From the NCBI GenBank assembly GCA_964458325.1, contig CAYWIM010000015.1, positions 1 through 59,375 on the forward strand: a stretch of 59,375 bases of DNA. Reading direction: 5' to 3'. Of this stretch, positions 59,215 to 59,375 are shown in pieces (the stretch's first letter is position 1; every line of letters starts with the position of its first letter). A model generated the notes under the pieces. It was given only the letters and a program-made list of their open reading frames with translations, was not told the origin of the DNA and did no database searches. The stretch is from JAGMXM01 sp964458325. Its GTDB lineage: Bacteria > Verrucomicrobiota > Verrucomicrobiia > Limisphaerales > UBA1319. Position numbers and translations under genes: made by a program.

Positions 59215-59242
59215 ACGATGTGTTGGTCGGCCGACACATCGT
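59215..59242. other. Second hairpin beside the terminator
   Basis: A 9-bp inverted repeat (ACGATGTGT at 59215-59223, ACACATCGT at 59234-59242) with a self-complementary centre (TCGGCCGA at 59227-59234). It lies between the partial-gene stop and the terminator hairpin. It could be part of the termination region or a protein-binding site. Confidence 0.4.
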
Positions 59243-59254
59243 GCGCGGCAGGTT

Positions 59255-59375
59255 CTACTCGTTGCCTTGAACGCGATAGAACATGGACTGCGGGCCGACA
59301 GTGTCCGTAGCCTCGCGGGCCGAGACGGGCGCGCCCACATGTTCCCATGCGCCCTGCGTCGCCTCGGCGCGGCGC
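59255..59375 (-). CDS. 3' end of a gene, probably a secreted protein (partial)
   Basis: The minus strand is open from the window edge to a TAG at 59255-59257. The last 40 codons end GPQSMFYRVQGNE. A terminal FYRV motif is common at the C-terminus of large secreted proteins in Verrucomicrobiota, which supports a real coding end. The hairpins at 59166 and 59215 follow. The rest of the gene is outside the window, so the function is unknown. Confidence 0.6.
   Translation of the reverse strand, partial: RRAEATQGAWEHVGAPVSAREATDTVGPQSMFYRVQGNE

Noticed and set aside
1..59375. Prophage, integrative element or genomic island
   Set aside because: No integrase, transposase, capsid, portal or conjugation gene, and no tRNA-flanking repeats, were found.
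1..59375. CRISPR array
   Set aside because: No regularly spaced repeats with unique spacers were seen.

Overview
This is a GC-rich bacterial chromosome segment, most likely from the Planctomycetes-Verrucomicrobia-Chlamydiae group and probably Verrucomicrobiota. The call rests on gene content: many secreted glycoside hydrolases, a PEP-CTERM protein, a TIGR03067 protein, a DUF1593 nucleoside-hydrolase-like protein, an FG-GAP/ASPIC-UnbV protein, Tat-exported Gfo/Idh proteins, and a C-terminus ending MFYRVQGNE on the last partial gene. No 16S rRNA or other marker gene is present, so the phylum is an inference. I see no tRNA, rRNA, CRISPR array, integrase, transposase or phage gene.

Layout. 0-7 kb: mixed strands, with a four-helix-bundle protein, a Spy-like secreted protein, an Hsp15-like S4 protein, NAD synthetase coupled to a DUF192 lipoprotein, a GH17-like glucanase and a Tat-exported Gfo/Idh protein. 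7-16 kb: a glycosidase-like protein, then a minus-strand operon for pentose or uronate use (DegT aminotransferase, Gfo/Idh, L-arabinose isomerase, glycosidase). 16-31 kb: a basic-secretory-protein peptidase on plus, then a long minus-strand series: trpC, a small lipoprotein, glnE, GH95 fucosidase, a PD40/TPR lipoprotein with a haem-type CxxCH motif, cysK, metY and metX. The last three form a sulfur-assimilation and homocysteine block. 30-37 kb: a large unknown secreted protein, a PEP-CTERM protein with a good terminator, and a divergent pair of CrtI-type carotenoid desaturase/oxidase genes.

37-43.7 kb holds the most notable system: a complete four-gene Wadjet (JetABCD) SMC-family anti-plasmid operon. 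The A/B and B/C junctions are ATGA overlaps and the C/D gap is 12 bp. JetC keeps its Walker A, hinge, signature and Walker B elements. JetD keeps its Toprim-like acidic residues. JetA looks closer to the DUF5716 form than to DUF3375.

43.8-59.4 kb: almost entirely minus-strand genes for exported proteins (CE15-like esterase, beta-propeller, FG-GAP/ASPIC protein, two nucleoside-hydrolase-like proteins, TIGR03067 protein, Tat-exported sugar-isomerase-like protein, a duplicated two-module glycosidase, a parallel beta-helix protein). Among them lie rsmI and a nucleotidyltransferase-like protein with a small helical partner. Translational coupling through ATGA overlaps is frequent throughout, even between genes of unrelated function.
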